Source: Aminobacter aminovorans
Lineage (GTDB): Bacteria > Pseudomonadota > Alphaproteobacteria > Rhizobiales > Rhizobiaceae
Assembly: GCF_900445235.1 (NCBI RefSeq)
Contig: NZ_UFSM01000001.1
Coordinates: 1,048,501-1,112,500 of the forward strand
Reading direction: 5' to 3'
Length of the DNA: 64,000 nt
Shown here: positions 43,027-52,666 of the stretch, piece by piece
Position numbering within the stretch: position 1 is the stretch's first letter
How the letters are laid out: each line of letters opens with the position of its first letter
Made by a program: the position numbers and the translations under genes
Notes under the pieces: generated by a model
What the model was told of the DNA's origin: nothing
Database searches by the model: none
What the model saw: only the letters and a program-made list of their open reading frames with translations

Positions 43027-43928
43027 TGAGCATTGAACAGCCCGGAGCGCCACGCGCGGTCATCGTGGTGTCGAGCCATGTCGCGCGCGGATCGGTGGGC
43101 AACCGCGCGGCGGTGTTTGCGCTGGAGACGCTCGGCCATCCCGTCTGGGCGGTGCCGACGGTGATACTGCCTTGGCATCCCGGCCATGGCCGCGCGACGC
43201 GCATCGTGCCCCCGACCGAACAGTTCGCCGCCTTCATGGCCGATCTCGAACGCGCGCCGTGGTTGGGCGAAGTGGCTGCGGTGCTGTCGGGCTATCTCGG
43301 CGAACCTGGTCAGGTGGAAGCGGTGGCCTCGCTGGTCGAGACGGTGAAAGCGCGAAATCCCAAGGCACTTTATGTCTGCGATCCGGTGATCGGCGACAAG
43401 GGCGGGCTTTATGTCGCCGAGGCGCTGGCTATGGGCATTCGCGACCGGTTGCTGCCCTTGGCCGATATCGCCACACCCAACCGCTACGAGTTGGAATGGC
43501 TGGCAGGCGCCAAGGCCGACGACATGCGCGCGACCATGGCGGCGGCGCTTGGGCTCGGGCCGGCGACGATGCTGGTCACCTCGGCGCCGGCGATGATGGC
43601 CAATGGTACCGGCAACATGCTCGTCACCCAGACGCAGGCGCTTCTGGCCGAGCACCGCACGGTCGAGCGCCCACCGAACGGGCTTGGCGACCTGAGCGCC
43701 GCCGTCTTCCTGGCCCGGTTGCTGGCCGGCCACGCGCCGTCCAAGGCGCTGCAGTCAACCACGGCTGCCGTCTACGAAATCCTGGCGCGGACGTCCAAGC
43801 GTGGCGGCGACGAGCTGCAGCTCGAAACCGATGCGCAAAGCCTGTCGCATCCGATGGCGATGGTCGAGCTGCGCACGCTCATCCACCCCACGCGGAGCCG
43901 CAAACCCGGTCAGGAACCTGCGGCGTGA
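43026..43928 (+). CDS. pdxY: Pyridoxal kinase
   Basis: A 300-residue ribokinase-fold kinase that phosphorylates pyridoxal (and related vitamers) in the B6 salvage pathway. Features include VIVVSSHVARGSVGNRAA at the N-terminus, LYVCDPVIGDKGGLYV, IATPNRYELEWLAG and the C-terminal NGLGDLSAAVFLARLL, where GLGD holds the catalytic aspartate and the anion hole. The size and layout fit PdxY/PdxK. The start ATG 43026 overlaps the preceding small gene and the stop overlaps the DUF429 start as GTGA. Confidence 0.93.
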   Translation: MSIEQPGAPRAVIVVSSHVARGSVGNRAAVFALETLGHPVWAVPTVILPWHPGHGRATRIVPPTEQFAAFMADLERAPWLGEVAAVLSGYLGEPGQVEAVASLVETVKARNPKALYVCDPVIGDKGGLYVAEALAMGIRDRLLPLADIATPNRYELEWLAGAKADDMRATMAAALGLGPATMLVTSAPAMMANGTGNMLVTQTQALLAEHRTVERPPNGLGDLSAAVFLARLLAGHAPSKALQSTTAAVYEILARTSKRGGDELQLETDAQSLSHPMAMVELRTLIHPTRSRKPGQEPAA

Positions 43929-44677
43929 CGGTTGCCGGCGTCGACGGCTGCAAGGCCGGCTGGATCGCCGTGATCCGCAACGACGCCGGAACGAAAGCGC
44001 AGGTGTTCCGCAAATTCGAAGCGCTGTTGGCGGCAATTCCAGACAATGCGGTGGTGGCGGTCGACATGCCGATCGGCCTGCCTGACTTCACGACCAAGGG
44101 CGGACGCGGACCCGAGATGCTGGTGCGGCCTTTGCTCGGCCAGCGGCAATCGAGCGTGTTTTCGATCCCGTCGCGCGCGGCAGTCCATGCCGAGGCGGCT
44201 GAATTCACGGACCTCGAGGCATGGTATGCCGCGCATCGCCGGTCGAGCCAGGTCGCGATGCAGACATCGGATCCGCGGCGCGGCGTGTCGATCCAGGCTT
44301 TCGGCATCTTTTCCAAGATCCGCGAGATCGATGCGCTGATGATTGCAAGACCGGAGCTGCGCAGCCGCGTGATCGAATCCCACCCCGAAGTCGCGTTCTG
44401 GCGGTTGAATGGCCGGCAGGCGATGAGCCTGCCGAAGAAGATAAAGGGTCGCGTGAATCCCGACGGCATGGAAGAGCGAAGGGTGCTTCTGGCACGTGTC
44501 AGCCATGACCGCCGCTTTCTCGACCAGGCGCCGCCGCGCGGTGCGGCTGCAGACGATTTCCTCGACGCCTGCGCAATGATGCTGATCGCCGAACGGCATC
44601 GGCGCGGCGAGACCACCAGCTTTCCGTCGCCGCCGGGGCGCGATATCCATGGCATTCCTGTCGCGATCTGGGTTTAA
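43925..44677 (+). CDS. DUF429 domain-containing protein
   Basis: A 250-residue DUF429 protein with an RNase-H-like-fold signature at the N-terminus: VAGVDGCKAGWIAV. The start is GTG 43925, overlapping the pdxY stop. Other conserved stretches are VVAVDMPIGLPD, SSVFSIPSRAAV, QAFGIFSKIREID and VIESHPEVAFWRLNG, with D-rich ends (AADDFLDACAMM) typical of a metal site. The family is predicted to be nuclease-like, without established activity. It is co-transcribed with pdxY. Confidence 0.88.
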   Translation: MTVAGVDGCKAGWIAVIRNDAGTKAQVFRKFEALLAAIPDNAVVAVDMPIGLPDFTTKGGRGPEMLVRPLLGQRQSSVFSIPSRAAVHAEAAEFTDLEAWYAAHRRSSQVAMQTSDPRRGVSIQAFGIFSKIREIDALMIARPELRSRVIESHPEVAFWRLNGRQAMSLPKKIKGRVNPDGMEERRVLLARVSHDRRFLDQAPPRGAAADDFLDACAMMLIAERHRRGETTSFPSPPGRDIHGIPVAIWV

Positions 44678-44720
44678 TGCCCCTGTCCGACAATGTTCCT
44701 GTCCGACTGGGAGGCGTGCG

Positions 44721-45125
44721 ATGTTGCCCATTCGTACGATTGCAGCTGTCTTCGCGCTGCTGGCGGCTGCCGGCGCGATTGCGCAGGAGAGCATCGTTCA
44801 CCGCTGGTATGAGGCGCTGCTCAAGGCGGACGGTCCGGCGCTTTCGCAACTGTTGGCCGACAACGCGACGATACGGCTCGACGATATCGGCGTGACCCAG
44901 AGCAAGTCCGAATTCATCGCCTCGATGGACGAATGGCAGGCCGCTGTGAAAGGCGCCAATATCCGCCATAAGATCGAAGCGGAAATGGGCGATACTGTCG
45001 TGGTTCGCACCTGCTACGATTTTCCCAACAACGACATGACGACGCGCGAGACGTTCACGACCAAGAGCGGCCTGATCGTCGCCAACACGCAGATGACGAT
45101 CGGCGAGAACTGCGACGGTTTCTAG
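44721..45125 (+). CDS. Exported SnoaL/NTF2-like protein
   Basis: A 134-residue protein with a Sec signal peptide (residues 1-22, ending AGAIAQ). The start is ATG 44721 after GGGAGGCGTGCG; a longer frame from 44649 overlaps the DUF429 gene. The mature part HRWYEALLKADGPALSQLL with DNATIRLDDIG and RTCYDFPNNDM has the alpha-helix/beta-sheet pattern of the NTF2/SnoaL fold. Such proteins serve as small binding or isomerase scaffolds. The ligand is unknown. Confidence 0.7.
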   Translation: MLPIRTIAAVFALLAAAGAIAQESIVHRWYEALLKADGPALSQLLADNATIRLDDIGVTQSKSEFIASMDEWQAAVKGANIRHKIEAEMGDTVVVRTCYDFPNNDMTTRETFTTKSGLIVANTQMTIGENCDGF

Positions 45126-45221
45126 AGTGGTTCCGCTTTTCTTCGATTGGCGGAACCTCTCTATCTCCATGGTCTACGCAATTCCTAGAGAGAACCGCTA
45201 CACACTTTTCCCGCGATTGAT
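45126..45221. repeat. Palindromic intergenic element
   Basis: GGTTCCGC (45129-45136) pairs with GCGGAACC (45150-45157), and downstream a CTCTCTA...TAGAGAG pair flanks CCATGGTCTACGCAATTCC. This layout matches the dispersed palindromes of rhizobial intergenic regions. It lies between two convergent genes, where it may also terminate transcription. Confidence 0.5.
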
Positions 45222-46478
45222 CTAGCCCTGTTTCAGACGAGACACCAGAGACGGCTCCGGCAGCCGGCGCCAGATCAGCCACGACAGGATGGCGATCAGG
45301 CCCATGATCGGGATGACGGTGGCGAGCGCGTTGACCGGGTCTCCCATCAACGCCGCCGCCGCACCGCCGACCATGCCGGCACCCATCTGGAAGAAGCCCA
45401 TCATGGCCGATGCAGCACCGGCATTTTCCGGGAAGGGCGCCATCGCCGCCGTCATCATCGCAGGCGAGATCATGGCGATACCGAAGGCATAGATGCCGAC
45501 GGGAACCATGACCAGCAGGAATGTAGGCTCATGGGTTCTGAGCAGGATGGCCATGGCCGTGGAGCCGATGGCCACGAAAATCAGGCCGACGGGCACCATC
45601 CTGGCTGCGCCGTAACGCTTCATGAACATGCGCATGACGATGGCGCCAGCCATGAAGTTTGCGGTCTGCATCAACATGCCGATGCCGAACTGGGTGGGCG
45701 TGAGGCCGACGCGCTCCATCAGGATGAAAGCCAGTACGGTTGCCTGGGTGTAGATGGCGCCCGTCGTGCCAGCGATGACCATGCAGCAGAGCACGAAATA
45801 GGGGCTGCGGAACAAGGAACCGTAAGAGGTGACGAGTGCTGCCGGCCTGATGCGGCTGAGATCGCGCGTCACGGTTTCCCGCAGGGCAAAGATCGCCACC
45901 AGCATGACGACGACACCGAGCAGCACCATCACCATGAAGATGGCATGCCAGCCGAAGAACTCCATGGTCAACCCGCCGAGGGTCGGCGCAATGGCAGGAC
46001 CGAGCGCCAAAAGGATACCGATCATGTTCATGATGCGGGCGGAGCGTTCGTGGGTGAAGACGTCGCGGACGACGGCACGCGCCACCGAAACGCCAACGGC
46101 GGCACCGACGCCCTGCAGGAAACGCGCGACGACCAGCGTTTCGATGTTGGGCGCCATCAGCGCCAGCACGCTGGCGGCGAGATAGATCGCCATGAAGGCG
46201 AGCGTGATCGGACGGCGGCCGAAGCCGTCGGAAAGCGGTCCACAGACGAGCTGGGCGAAGGCGAAGCCGCCGAAATAGAGCGACAAAGTCATCTTGACCG
46301 CGGCTTCGGTGGTGCCGAAGGCCTGGACGATCTCGGGCATGGCGGGCGTGAAGAGCGCCAGCGAAATCGGCCCGATCGCAACCATCAGGCCGCCGATCAG
46401 CGACACGCGGCGCTCGCTCATGATTGGCGCGGTTTCCAAGAGGTCCAGCGCCTGGCTTATGTCGGAGCGCATGTTCAT
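45222..46478 (-). CDS. Multidrug efflux MFS transporter, Bcr/CflA type
   Basis: A 418-residue transporter with about twelve hydrophobic helices. Characteristic stretches are LALFTPAMPEIVQAFGTTEAAVKMTLSLYF cut into helices 1 and 2, the motif-A loop GPLSDGFGRRPITL, and FLQGVGAAVGVSVARAVVRD of helix 4 in the Bcr/CflA family. It exports drugs or small metabolites using the proton gradient. The start ATG 46478 overlaps the marR stop by four bases, so it is controlled by that repressor. Confidence 0.9.
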   Translation of the reverse strand: MNMRSDISQALDLLETAPIMSERRVSLIGGLMVAIGPISLALFTPAMPEIVQAFGTTEAAVKMTLSLYFGGFAFAQLVCGPLSDGFGRRPITLAFMAIYLAASVLALMAPNIETLVVARFLQGVGAAVGVSVARAVVRDVFTHERSARIMNMIGILLALGPAIAPTLGGLTMEFFGWHAIFMVMVLLGVVVMLVAIFALRETVTRDLSRIRPAALVTSYGSLFRSPYFVLCCMVIAGTTGAIYTQATVLAFILMERVGLTPTQFGIGMLMQTANFMAGAIVMRMFMKRYGAARMVPVGLIFVAIGSTAMAILLRTHEPTFLLVMVPVGIYAFGIAMISPAMMTAAMAPFPENAGAASAMMGFFQMGAGMVGGAAAALMGDPVNALATVIPIMGLIAILSWLIWRRLPEPSLVSRLKQG

Positions 46479-46951
46479 GCCGCCGCATCCTCGCCCGAAA
46501 GCGCTTCGGTGCGCGTGGCGAGAAGGTTGGCGCGGGCCGCCCGCAGCGAGACGAGAAGGCGCTGCCAGTCGTCGGGATCGATGCCAAGGGCTGCTTCGCT
46601 GCGGATCGCTGCTGCGATGGGCTCGATCTGCCTGACGACGGTGGAACCTGCTTGAGTGAGGGTGACCAGCTTGGCACGGCGATCGGCCGGATCGGCCCGG
46701 CGCTCGACGAAACCCTTGGCTTCGAGCCGGTCGACGAGACCACTCAGCGTCATCGCCTCGACGCCCAGGCGCTCGGCCAGTGCCGTCTGCCTGATAGGGC
46801 CGGTGCGGCTGACATTGAGCAGCGCGCGGCCCTCGCCGGTGGTCAGGCCGAGGCCGGCTTCGGTGGTGCGGCGGTCCATCTCGGCGCGGATGACGCGCGA
46901 GAGGTCGTTGACGATGAAGCCGAACGTATCGGTTTCCGGGGCAGCAGGCAT
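46475..46951 (-). CDS. MarR-family transcriptional regulator
   Basis: A 158-residue winged-helix repressor. The HTH/wing region is LTTGEGRALLNVSRTGPIRQ, TALAERLGVEAMTLSGLVDRLEAKGFVERRADPADRRAKLV cut into helix and wing, and the terminal helices dimerise. The start is ATG 46951, immediately downstream of a TAAGTA/TACTTA dyad that overlaps a TATAAT box. It probably represses itself and the overlapping Bcr/CflA pump gene, and is released by a phenolic or drug ligand. Confidence 0.95.
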   Translation of the reverse strand: MPAAPETDTFGFIVNDLSRVIRAEMDRRTTEAGLGLTTGEGRALLNVSRTGPIRQTALAERLGVEAMTLSGLVDRLEAKGFVERRADPADRRAKLVTLTQAGSTVVRQIEPIAAAIRSEAALGIDPDDWQRLLVSLRAARANLLATRTEALSGEDAAA

Positions 46952-46956
46952 GATAG

Positions 46957-46985
46957 TAAGTAGTCCTTATTATATGGCTTACTTA
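46957..46985 (-). promoter_or_regulatory. marR promoter with overlapping operator dyad
   Basis: On the minus strand a perfect TATAAT -10 hexamer is at 46974-46969. The dyad TAAGTA (46957-46962) / TACTTA (46980-46985) brackets it exactly. The layout fits autorepression by MarR binding over the -10 box. The -35 position (about 46992-46997) is weak, reading CCATCG. Confidence 0.6.
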
Positions 46986-47082
46986 GTTTAGCGATGGCGA
47001 TGAGTCAATGCGGTTGCGCGGCATCCGGTCCGGCCCTACATCGAAGCTGTCCGAACCGAATGCCAATCGAGGAAGCCATTTC

Positions 47083-49137
47083 ATGTCCGCCAGCCAGAAC
47101 ATCGATCTCGCGCGTCATCCGCTGACCCATTGGGCCGGGCCGCTTGGCCTGCCGGATTTCACCAGGATCGAGGACGGCGATTTCGGTCCGGTCTTCGATG
47201 CGGCGCTTGCCGCGCACGCCGCCGAGATCGCGACGATAGCCGCCAACACCGAGCCGGCGACGGTCGCCAATACGCTTGAAGCGATGGAACTTGCCGGCGA
47301 TGCGCTCGATCGCGTGTCGTCGATCTTCTGGTGCCGTGCCGGCGCCCACACCAACGACGTGATCCAGGCGATGGAGCGCGAGATCTCGCCGAAGATGGCC
47401 CGCCATTTCTCGGCGATCTCGATGAACGAGAAGCTGTTTGCGCGCATAAACGACCTCTATTCCCGACGCTCTTCGCTCGGCCTCGACCCTGAAACGCTGA
47501 GGGTGCTGGAAAAGACCTGGAAGGGCTTCGTCCGTTCGGGTGCCAAGCTCGACCCCGACGGCAAGAAGCGGCTTGCGGCGATCCAGGAGGAGCTTGCCTC
47601 GCTCGGCGCGAAGTTCGGCCAGAACGTGCTTGCCGATGAAAAGGAATGGGTGCTGTTTCTTGACGATAGCGATCTCGCCGGCCTGCCGGAATTCGTCCGC
47701 GGCGCAATGGCCCAGGCGGCCGAGACACGCGGCCAGAAGGGCAAATATGCCGTCACCCTGTCGCGCTCGATCTACGAACCCTTCACCACCTTCTCCGAGC
47801 GTCGCGACCTGCGCGAAAAAGCGTTCAAGGCTTTTGCCGGACGCGGCGAGACGGGTGGCGATACCGACAATGGTGACGTTGTCCGCGATACGCTCAGCCT
47901 GCGTGCCGAAAAGGCCAGGCTGCTTGGCTATGAAAGCTATGCGGCACTGAAGCTCGACGACACCATGGCCAAGACGCCCAAGGCGGTGATGGAACTGCTT
48001 GAGCCGGTCTGGAACAAGGCGCGCGCGAAGGCCGCGGCCGACGAGACCGAACTGCAGCGCCTGGCGGCAAGCGCCGGCAGCAATGACAAGCTCGCCGCCT
48101 GGGACTGGCGCTTCTACCAGGAGAAGCTGCGGGCCGAGAAATACGCCTTCGACGAAGCCGAGCTGAAGCCTTATCTCCAGCTCGAAAAGATCATCGACGC
48201 CTGCTTCGACGTTGCAACCCGGCTGTTCGGCATCACCTTCAAGGAAGTGCCCGGCATCGCCGCCTGGCATCCCGATGCCAGGGTGTTCGAGGTGTTCAAC
48301 GCCGACGGCAGCAAGCGCGGGCTTTTCCTCGCCGACTATTTCGCGCGCCAGTCGAAGCGTTCGGGCGCCTGGATGAGCGCGCTGCAGTCGGGCTACAAGC
48401 TGGGCAAGGGATCGACGCCCGTCATCTACAACATCATGAATTTCGCCAAGCCGGCGGAAGGCGAGCCGGCGCTGCTGTCGCTCGACGAGGCCAAGACGCT
48501 GTTCCATGAATTCGGCCACGCTTTGCATGGCATGCTGACCGATGTCACCTGGCCGTCAGTGGCGGGCACCTCGGTCAGCCGCGACTTCGTCGAATTGCCG
48601 TCGCAGCTCTACGAACACTGGCTCACCGTGCCGGCGGTGCTGGAAAAGCACGCGCTGCACTACAAGACGGGCAAGGCGATGCCCAAGGAACTGCTCGACA
48701 AGATGCTGGCTGCCAAGACCTTCGGTGCCGGATTCGCCACTGTCGAGTTCACCTCGTCGGCGCTGGTCGACATGGCCTACCACGCCCGGCCGGATGCGCC
48801 GGCGGAGCCCGCCGCCTTCGAAGCCGAGACGCTTGAAAAGCTCGGCATGCCCGAGGCGATCGTCATGCGCCACCGCACGCCGCACTTCCTGCATGTGTTC
48901 TCGGGCGAGGGCTATTCGGCCGGATATTATTCCTACATGTGGTCGGAGGTGCTCGATGCCGATGCCTTCGCCGCCTTCGAGGAAACCGGCGACGCGTTCA
49001 ACGCCGACATGGCCGAGAAGCTGCGCAAGCATATCTATTCGGCCGGCGGTTCGGCAGACCCCGAGGAACTCTACAAAGCCTTTCGCGGCAAGATGCCGTC
49101 GCCGGAGGCGATGATGGAAAAGCGCGGTCTCGTCTAG
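47083..49137 (+). CDS. M3-family metallopeptidase (oligopeptidase A / dipeptidyl carboxypeptidase)
   Basis: A 684-residue cytoplasmic zinc peptidase. The start ATG 47083 follows GAGGAAGCC; a TTG-like upstream extension to 47008 lacks a site. The zinc motif is HEFGHALHG at 475-479 (HExxH), with the downstream glutamate in the FVELPSQLYEHW helix. The C-terminal GYSAGYYSYMWSEVLDADAF is a family M3 hallmark. It degrades short peptides released by other proteases. No signal peptide is seen. The dcp and prlC subtypes cannot be separated by eye. Confidence 0.95.
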   Translation: MSASQNIDLARHPLTHWAGPLGLPDFTRIEDGDFGPVFDAALAAHAAEIATIAANTEPATVANTLEAMELAGDALDRVSSIFWCRAGAHTNDVIQAMEREISPKMARHFSAISMNEKLFARINDLYSRRSSLGLDPETLRVLEKTWKGFVRSGAKLDPDGKKRLAAIQEELASLGAKFGQNVLADEKEWVLFLDDSDLAGLPEFVRGAMAQAAETRGQKGKYAVTLSRSIYEPFTTFSERRDLREKAFKAFAGRGETGGDTDNGDVVRDTLSLRAEKARLLGYESYAALKLDDTMAKTPKAVMELLEPVWNKARAKAAADETELQRLAASAGSNDKLAAWDWRFYQEKLRAEKYAFDEAELKPYLQLEKIIDACFDVATRLFGITFKEVPGIAAWHPDARVFEVFNADGSKRGLFLADYFARQSKRSGAWMSALQSGYKLGKGSTPVIYNIMNFAKPAEGEPALLSLDEAKTLFHEFGHALHGMLTDVTWPSVAGTSVSRDFVELPSQLYEHWLTVPAVLEKHALHYKTGKAMPKELLDKMLAAKTFGAGFATVEFTSSALVDMAYHARPDAPAEPAAFEAETLEKLGMPEAIVMRHRTPHFLHVFSGEGYSAGYYSYMWSEVLDADAFAAFEETGDAFNADMAEKLRKHIYSAGGSADPEELYKAFRGKMPSPEAMMEKRGLV

Positions 49138-49156
49138 GCCGCGGACGGGCAGGCAG

Positions 49157-50116
49157 ATGGAACTACCGGCAGCATTGCGGGCGGCGGTCGACCGGGCGCT
49201 GGAAGGCGTACCGCTTGGCGAATTGCAGCGTGCTGCCGACACCTTGTCGAGCCGCTATCGCGCCGAGCTGCGTGACGGAAAGCTGCATCTGTCCGACGAG
49301 ATGTTTGCAAATGCCTATCTGGCGACGCGGCTGCCGGCGACCTTTGCCGCGGTCAGGGCGAGCCTGGGGAGTGCCGCTGAGTTGATGCCTGACTTCGAGC
49401 CGAAGAGCCTGCTCGACATCGGCGCCGGCCCGGGTACTGCACTTTGGGCGGCTGCGGATTGCTGGCCGAGCATCGATAGTGCGACGATGCTCGAGGCCAG
49501 CCAGGCGATCCGCAAGGTCGGCCTGGCACTTTCGGCACATTCCGGCGTCGCGCATGTCGATTGGCGCGCGGCGGATGCCGCCAAAAGCTTCGAGGCCGAC
49601 AAGGCCGATCTGGTGACACTGGCCTATGTGCTGGACGAGCTGTCGCCGACCGAAGGGCTCGCGCTGGTCGAACGTCTATGGGGCGCCACCAATGGCTTGC
49701 TGGTGGTCGTCGAGCCCGGCACGCCGGCCGGCTGGCGACGGATGATGGCGGTGCGGTCGCGGCTCATCGAGCTTGGTGCGCATCTGGCCGCCCCTTGTCC
49801 GCACAGCCAGGACTGTCCGATCGTCGAACCCGACTGGTGCCATTTTTCACGTCGCGTGGCCCGTTCGCGGCTGCATCGGCTGACCAAGCGCGGCGAGGTG
49901 CCATGGGAAGACGAGAAATACATATTCCTGGCCGTGTCGCGGATGCCGGCTGAAACATTCCGTGCTCGGGTGCTGGCGCCGGCTCGTGGTGGATCGGGAA
50001 AGATCCAGCTCAAACTGTGCCTGGAAGGTGGTTCGGTCGAGGAACGGCTTTTGACCAAGCGCGACGGAGATCTGTACAAGACGGCGCGGCGGGCCGACTG
50101 GGGCGACGTTTTGTAG
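49157..50116 (+). CDS. Rsm22-family small ribosomal subunit methyltransferase-like protein
   Basis: A 319-residue protein with an AdoMet-binding motif LLDIGAGPGTALWAA near residue 95. The cysteine-rich C-terminal stretch APCPHSQDCPI and WCHFSRRVARSRLHR match the Rsm22 family, which is associated with the mitochondrial and bacterial small ribosomal subunit and carries a 4Fe-4S-like Cys set. It starts at ATG 49157, 19 bases after the peptidase stop. Catalysis of rRNA methylation is not proven. Confidence 0.9.
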   Translation: MELPAALRAAVDRALEGVPLGELQRAADTLSSRYRAELRDGKLHLSDEMFANAYLATRLPATFAAVRASLGSAAELMPDFEPKSLLDIGAGPGTALWAAADCWPSIDSATMLEASQAIRKVGLALSAHSGVAHVDWRAADAAKSFEADKADLVTLAYVLDELSPTEGLALVERLWGATNGLLVVVEPGTPAGWRRMMAVRSRLIELGAHLAAPCPHSQDCPIVEPDWCHFSRRVARSRLHRLTKRGEVPWEDEKYIFLAVSRMPAETFRARVLAPARGGSGKIQLKLCLEGGSVEERLLTKRDGDLYKTARRADWGDVL

Positions 50117-50248
50117 GTTTGCCCGCAGGCAGAAAATCTGCCGATTTGCCCGCCCCCCTTTCGCATTTGCGAAAAAAGCTGTATGAGCCCGGCCACACGA
50201 AACGCGGCGCGTCGACAGGCTGTGCCCGCAACGCTCCCGAGTAGACAT

Positions 50249-52078
50249 ATGAACCTCCGCAATATCGCGATCATCGCGCACGTCGACCATGGCAAGACCA
50301 CGCTCGTCGACCAGCTTCTCAAGCAGTCCGGCTCGTTCCGTGAAAATCAGCGCGTCGCCGAGCGCGCGATGGATTCGAACGATCTCGAAAAGGAACGCGG
50401 CATCACCATCCTGGCCAAGGCGACTTCGGTCGACTGGAAGGACACCCGCATTAACATCGTCGACACCCCTGGCCACGCCGATTTCGGCGGCGAGGTCGAG
50501 CGCATCCTGTCGATGGTCGACAGCGCCATCGTGCTGGTCGACGCCGCCGAAGGCCCAATGCCGCAGACCAAGTTCGTCGTCGGCAAGGCGCTCAAGGTCG
50601 GCCTCAAGCCCATCGTCGTCATCAACAAGATCGACCGCCCCGATGGCCGCCACCAGGAAGTCATCAACGAGGTGTTCGACCTGTTCGCAGCCCTCGACGC
50701 CACCGACGAGCAGCTCGACTTCCCGATCCTCTATGGTTCGGGCCGCGATGGCTGGGTTTCCGAGAATCCGGAAGGCCCTAAGGACCAGGGTCTGGCGCCG
50801 CTGTTCGACCTCGTGCTCAAGCACGTTCCGGCACCGACCGTTCACCCCGGCCCGTTCCGCATGATCGGCACCATTCTCGAGGCGAACCCGTTCCTCGGCC
50901 GCATCATCACCGGCCGCATCGAATCCGGCACGCTCAAGTCAAACATGCCGGTCAAGGTTCTGCACCATGACGGTTCGCTGCTGGAAACCGGCCGCGTCTC
51001 CAAGATCCTGGCCTTCCGCGGTCTCGAGCGGCAGCCGATCGAAGAAGCGCAGGCAGGCGACATCGTTGCTATTGCCGGCCTTTCCAAGGGCACCGTCGCC
51101 GACACGTTCTGCGATCCGGCCGTGACCGAGCCGCTGCACGCTCAGCCGATCGATCCGCCGACCGTCACCATGTCCTTCATCGTCAACGACTCGCCGCTGG
51201 CCGGCACCGAAGGCGACAAGGTCACCAGCCGCGTCATCCGCGACCGCCTGATGAAGGAAGCCGAAGGCAATGTCGCCCTCAAGATCGAGGAATCGGCTGA
51301 CAAGGATTCGTTCTATGTCTCCGGCCGCGGCGAATTGCAGCTGGCTGTTCTGATCGAGACGATGCGCCGCGAAGGCTTCGAGCTTGCCGTGTCGCGTCCG
51401 CGCGTCGTCATGCAGAAGGACGAGAACGGCGACCTGCTCGAGCCGGTCGAAGAAGTTGTCATCGACGTCGATGAAGAGCATGCCGGCGTCGTCGTGCAGA
51501 AGATGTCGGAGCGCAAGGCCGAGATGGTCGAACTGCGTCCTTCGGGCGGCAACCGCCAGCGCCTGGTGTTCCATGCGCCGACGCGCGGCCTGATCGGATA
51601 CCAGTCGGAACTGCTCACCGATACGCGCGGCACGGCTGTCATGAACCGCCTGTTCCACTCGTACCAGGGCTACAAGGGCGAGCTGCCCGGCCGCACCAAC
51701 GGCGTTCTGATCTCCAACGATCAGGGCGAGTCGGTGGCATTCGCCATGTGGAACCTCGAAGATCGCGGCCCGATGGTCATCGACGCCGGCGTCAAAGTCT
51801 ACCAGGGCATGATCATCGGCATCCACAGCCGCGACAACGACCTCGAGGTCAACGTGCTGAAGGGCAAGAAGCTGACCAACATCCGCGCCGCCGGCAAGGA
51901 TGAAGCAGTGCGCCTGACGCCGCCGATCCGCATGACGCTGGAACGCGCGCTGGCCTGGATCCAGGACGACGAGCTGGTCGAAGTGACGCCGAAGACCATC
52001 CGCCTGCGCAAGCTCTATCTCGACCCGAACGAGCGCAAGCGCTTCGAGAAGTCCTCGAAGACGGCCGGCGCGGCATAA
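50249..52078 (+). CDS. typA: Translational GTPase TypA/BipA
   Basis: A 609-residue ribosome-associated GTPase, the normal TypA size. The G motifs are HVDHGKTT (near 12-19), [17 protein letters not shown] and NKID. The EF-G-like domains III/V and the TypA C-terminal domain follow ([52 protein letters not shown] split over the end). The start ATG 50249 is chosen over an upstream in-frame ATG at 50183, which lies before the intact N-terminus [10 protein letters not shown]. It supports growth at low temperature and stress. A strong terminator follows. Confidence 0.97.
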   Translation: MNLRNIAIIAHVDHGKTTLVDQLLKQSGSFRENQRVAERAMDSNDLEKERGITILAKATSVDWKDTRINIVDTPGHADFGGEVERILSMVDSAIVLVDAAEGPMPQTKFVVGKALKVGLKPIVVINKIDRPDGRHQEVINEVFDLFAALDATDEQLDFPILYGSGRDGWVSENPEGPKDQGLAPLFDLVLKHVPAPTVHPGPFRMIGTILEANPFLGRIITGRIESGTLKSNMPVKVLHHDGSLLETGRVSKILAFRGLERQPIEEAQAGDIVAIAGLSKGTVADTFCDPAVTEPLHAQPIDPPTVTMSFIVNDSPLAGTEGDKVTSRVIRDRLMKEAEGNVALKIEESADKDSFYVSGRGELQLAVLIETMRREGFELAVSRPRVVMQKDENGDLLEPVEEVVIDVDEEHAGVVVQKMSERKAEMVELRPSGGNRQRLVFHAPTRGLIGYQSELLTDTRGTAVMNRLFHSYQGYKGELPGRTNGVLISNDQGESVAFAMWNLEDRGPMVIDAGVKVYQGMIIGIHSRDNDLEVNVLKGKKLTNIRAAGKDEAVRLTPPIRMTLERALAWIQDDELVEVTPKTIRLRKLYLDPNERKRFEKSSKTAGAA

Positions 52079-52095
52079 GCCACGCCGCATCAATC

Positions 52096-52127
52096 AAAAG
52101 GGCGTCTCCGGTGGAGGCGCCCTTTTT
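52096..52127 (+). terminator. Intrinsic terminator after typA
   Basis: Stem AAAAGGGCG-TCTCC pairs with GGAGG-CGCCCTTTTT across a GGT loop; the T-run is at 52123-52127. It lies 18 bases after the typA stop and also precedes the convergent YciI-like gene, so it probably serves both sides. Confidence 0.85.
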
Positions 52128-52152
52128 GCTTTGGGCCATTGGACGACCCCGG

Positions 52153-52467
52153 CTACATCTCGATGAGGGGTGCAACCTCCACCGACCCTCCGGCTTGAAG
52201 GATCGGGCAGCCCTTGGCGATGCGTGCAGCGTCGGCGGGGTCCTTGGCGTCGAGCACCGAATATCCGCTGACAGGATTTGCGCCGCCGTCATTGGTGACG
52301 TTGCCATTGGCGGCAACCGTCTGAGATTTGCCGACCGGATTGCCGCCGTCGACGACGGCGGCGCCGAGCGATGTGAACCAGTCCATCCAGGCCTTCATCA
52401 CCCTGGCGCCTTCTTCTTCGGATCGCGGCATCGCGCCGCCGTGATAGACGAAGAGAAACTTGGCCAT
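52153..52467 (-). CDS. YciI-family protein
   Basis: A 104-residue ferredoxin-like-fold protein of the YciI/DGPF family. The start ATG 52467 follows GGAGATGAC. The family pattern is visible: FLFVYHGGAMPRSEEEGARV, GAAVVDGGNPVGKSQTV and GYSVLDAKDPADAARIAKGCPIL. Homologues are often linked to sigma factors or dehalogenation-type enzymes, but no role is established. Convergent with typA. Confidence 0.85.
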   Translation of the reverse strand: MAKFLFVYHGGAMPRSEEEGARVMKAWMDWFTSLGAAVVDGGNPVGKSQTVAANGNVTNDGGANPVSGYSVLDAKDPADAARIAKGCPILQAGGSVEVAPLIEM

Positions 52468-52666
52468 GTCATCTCCTCCATGGCGTGCCGTCATGCCGGC
52501 CACCCGGCATCGTGCCAGCGCGCGGGTTATTCATTTGCCGAGAGGTCGTAATCGGCAATCCGGTTCCGCGTCCGATCTCGCAAAGTTGATGGCATATGCG
52601 CCTCCATCGTCTGGCGGTTGCAAGTTGTGATGCATGCCGTAAGCTTCCGCGACCAGCTAATCGGGG

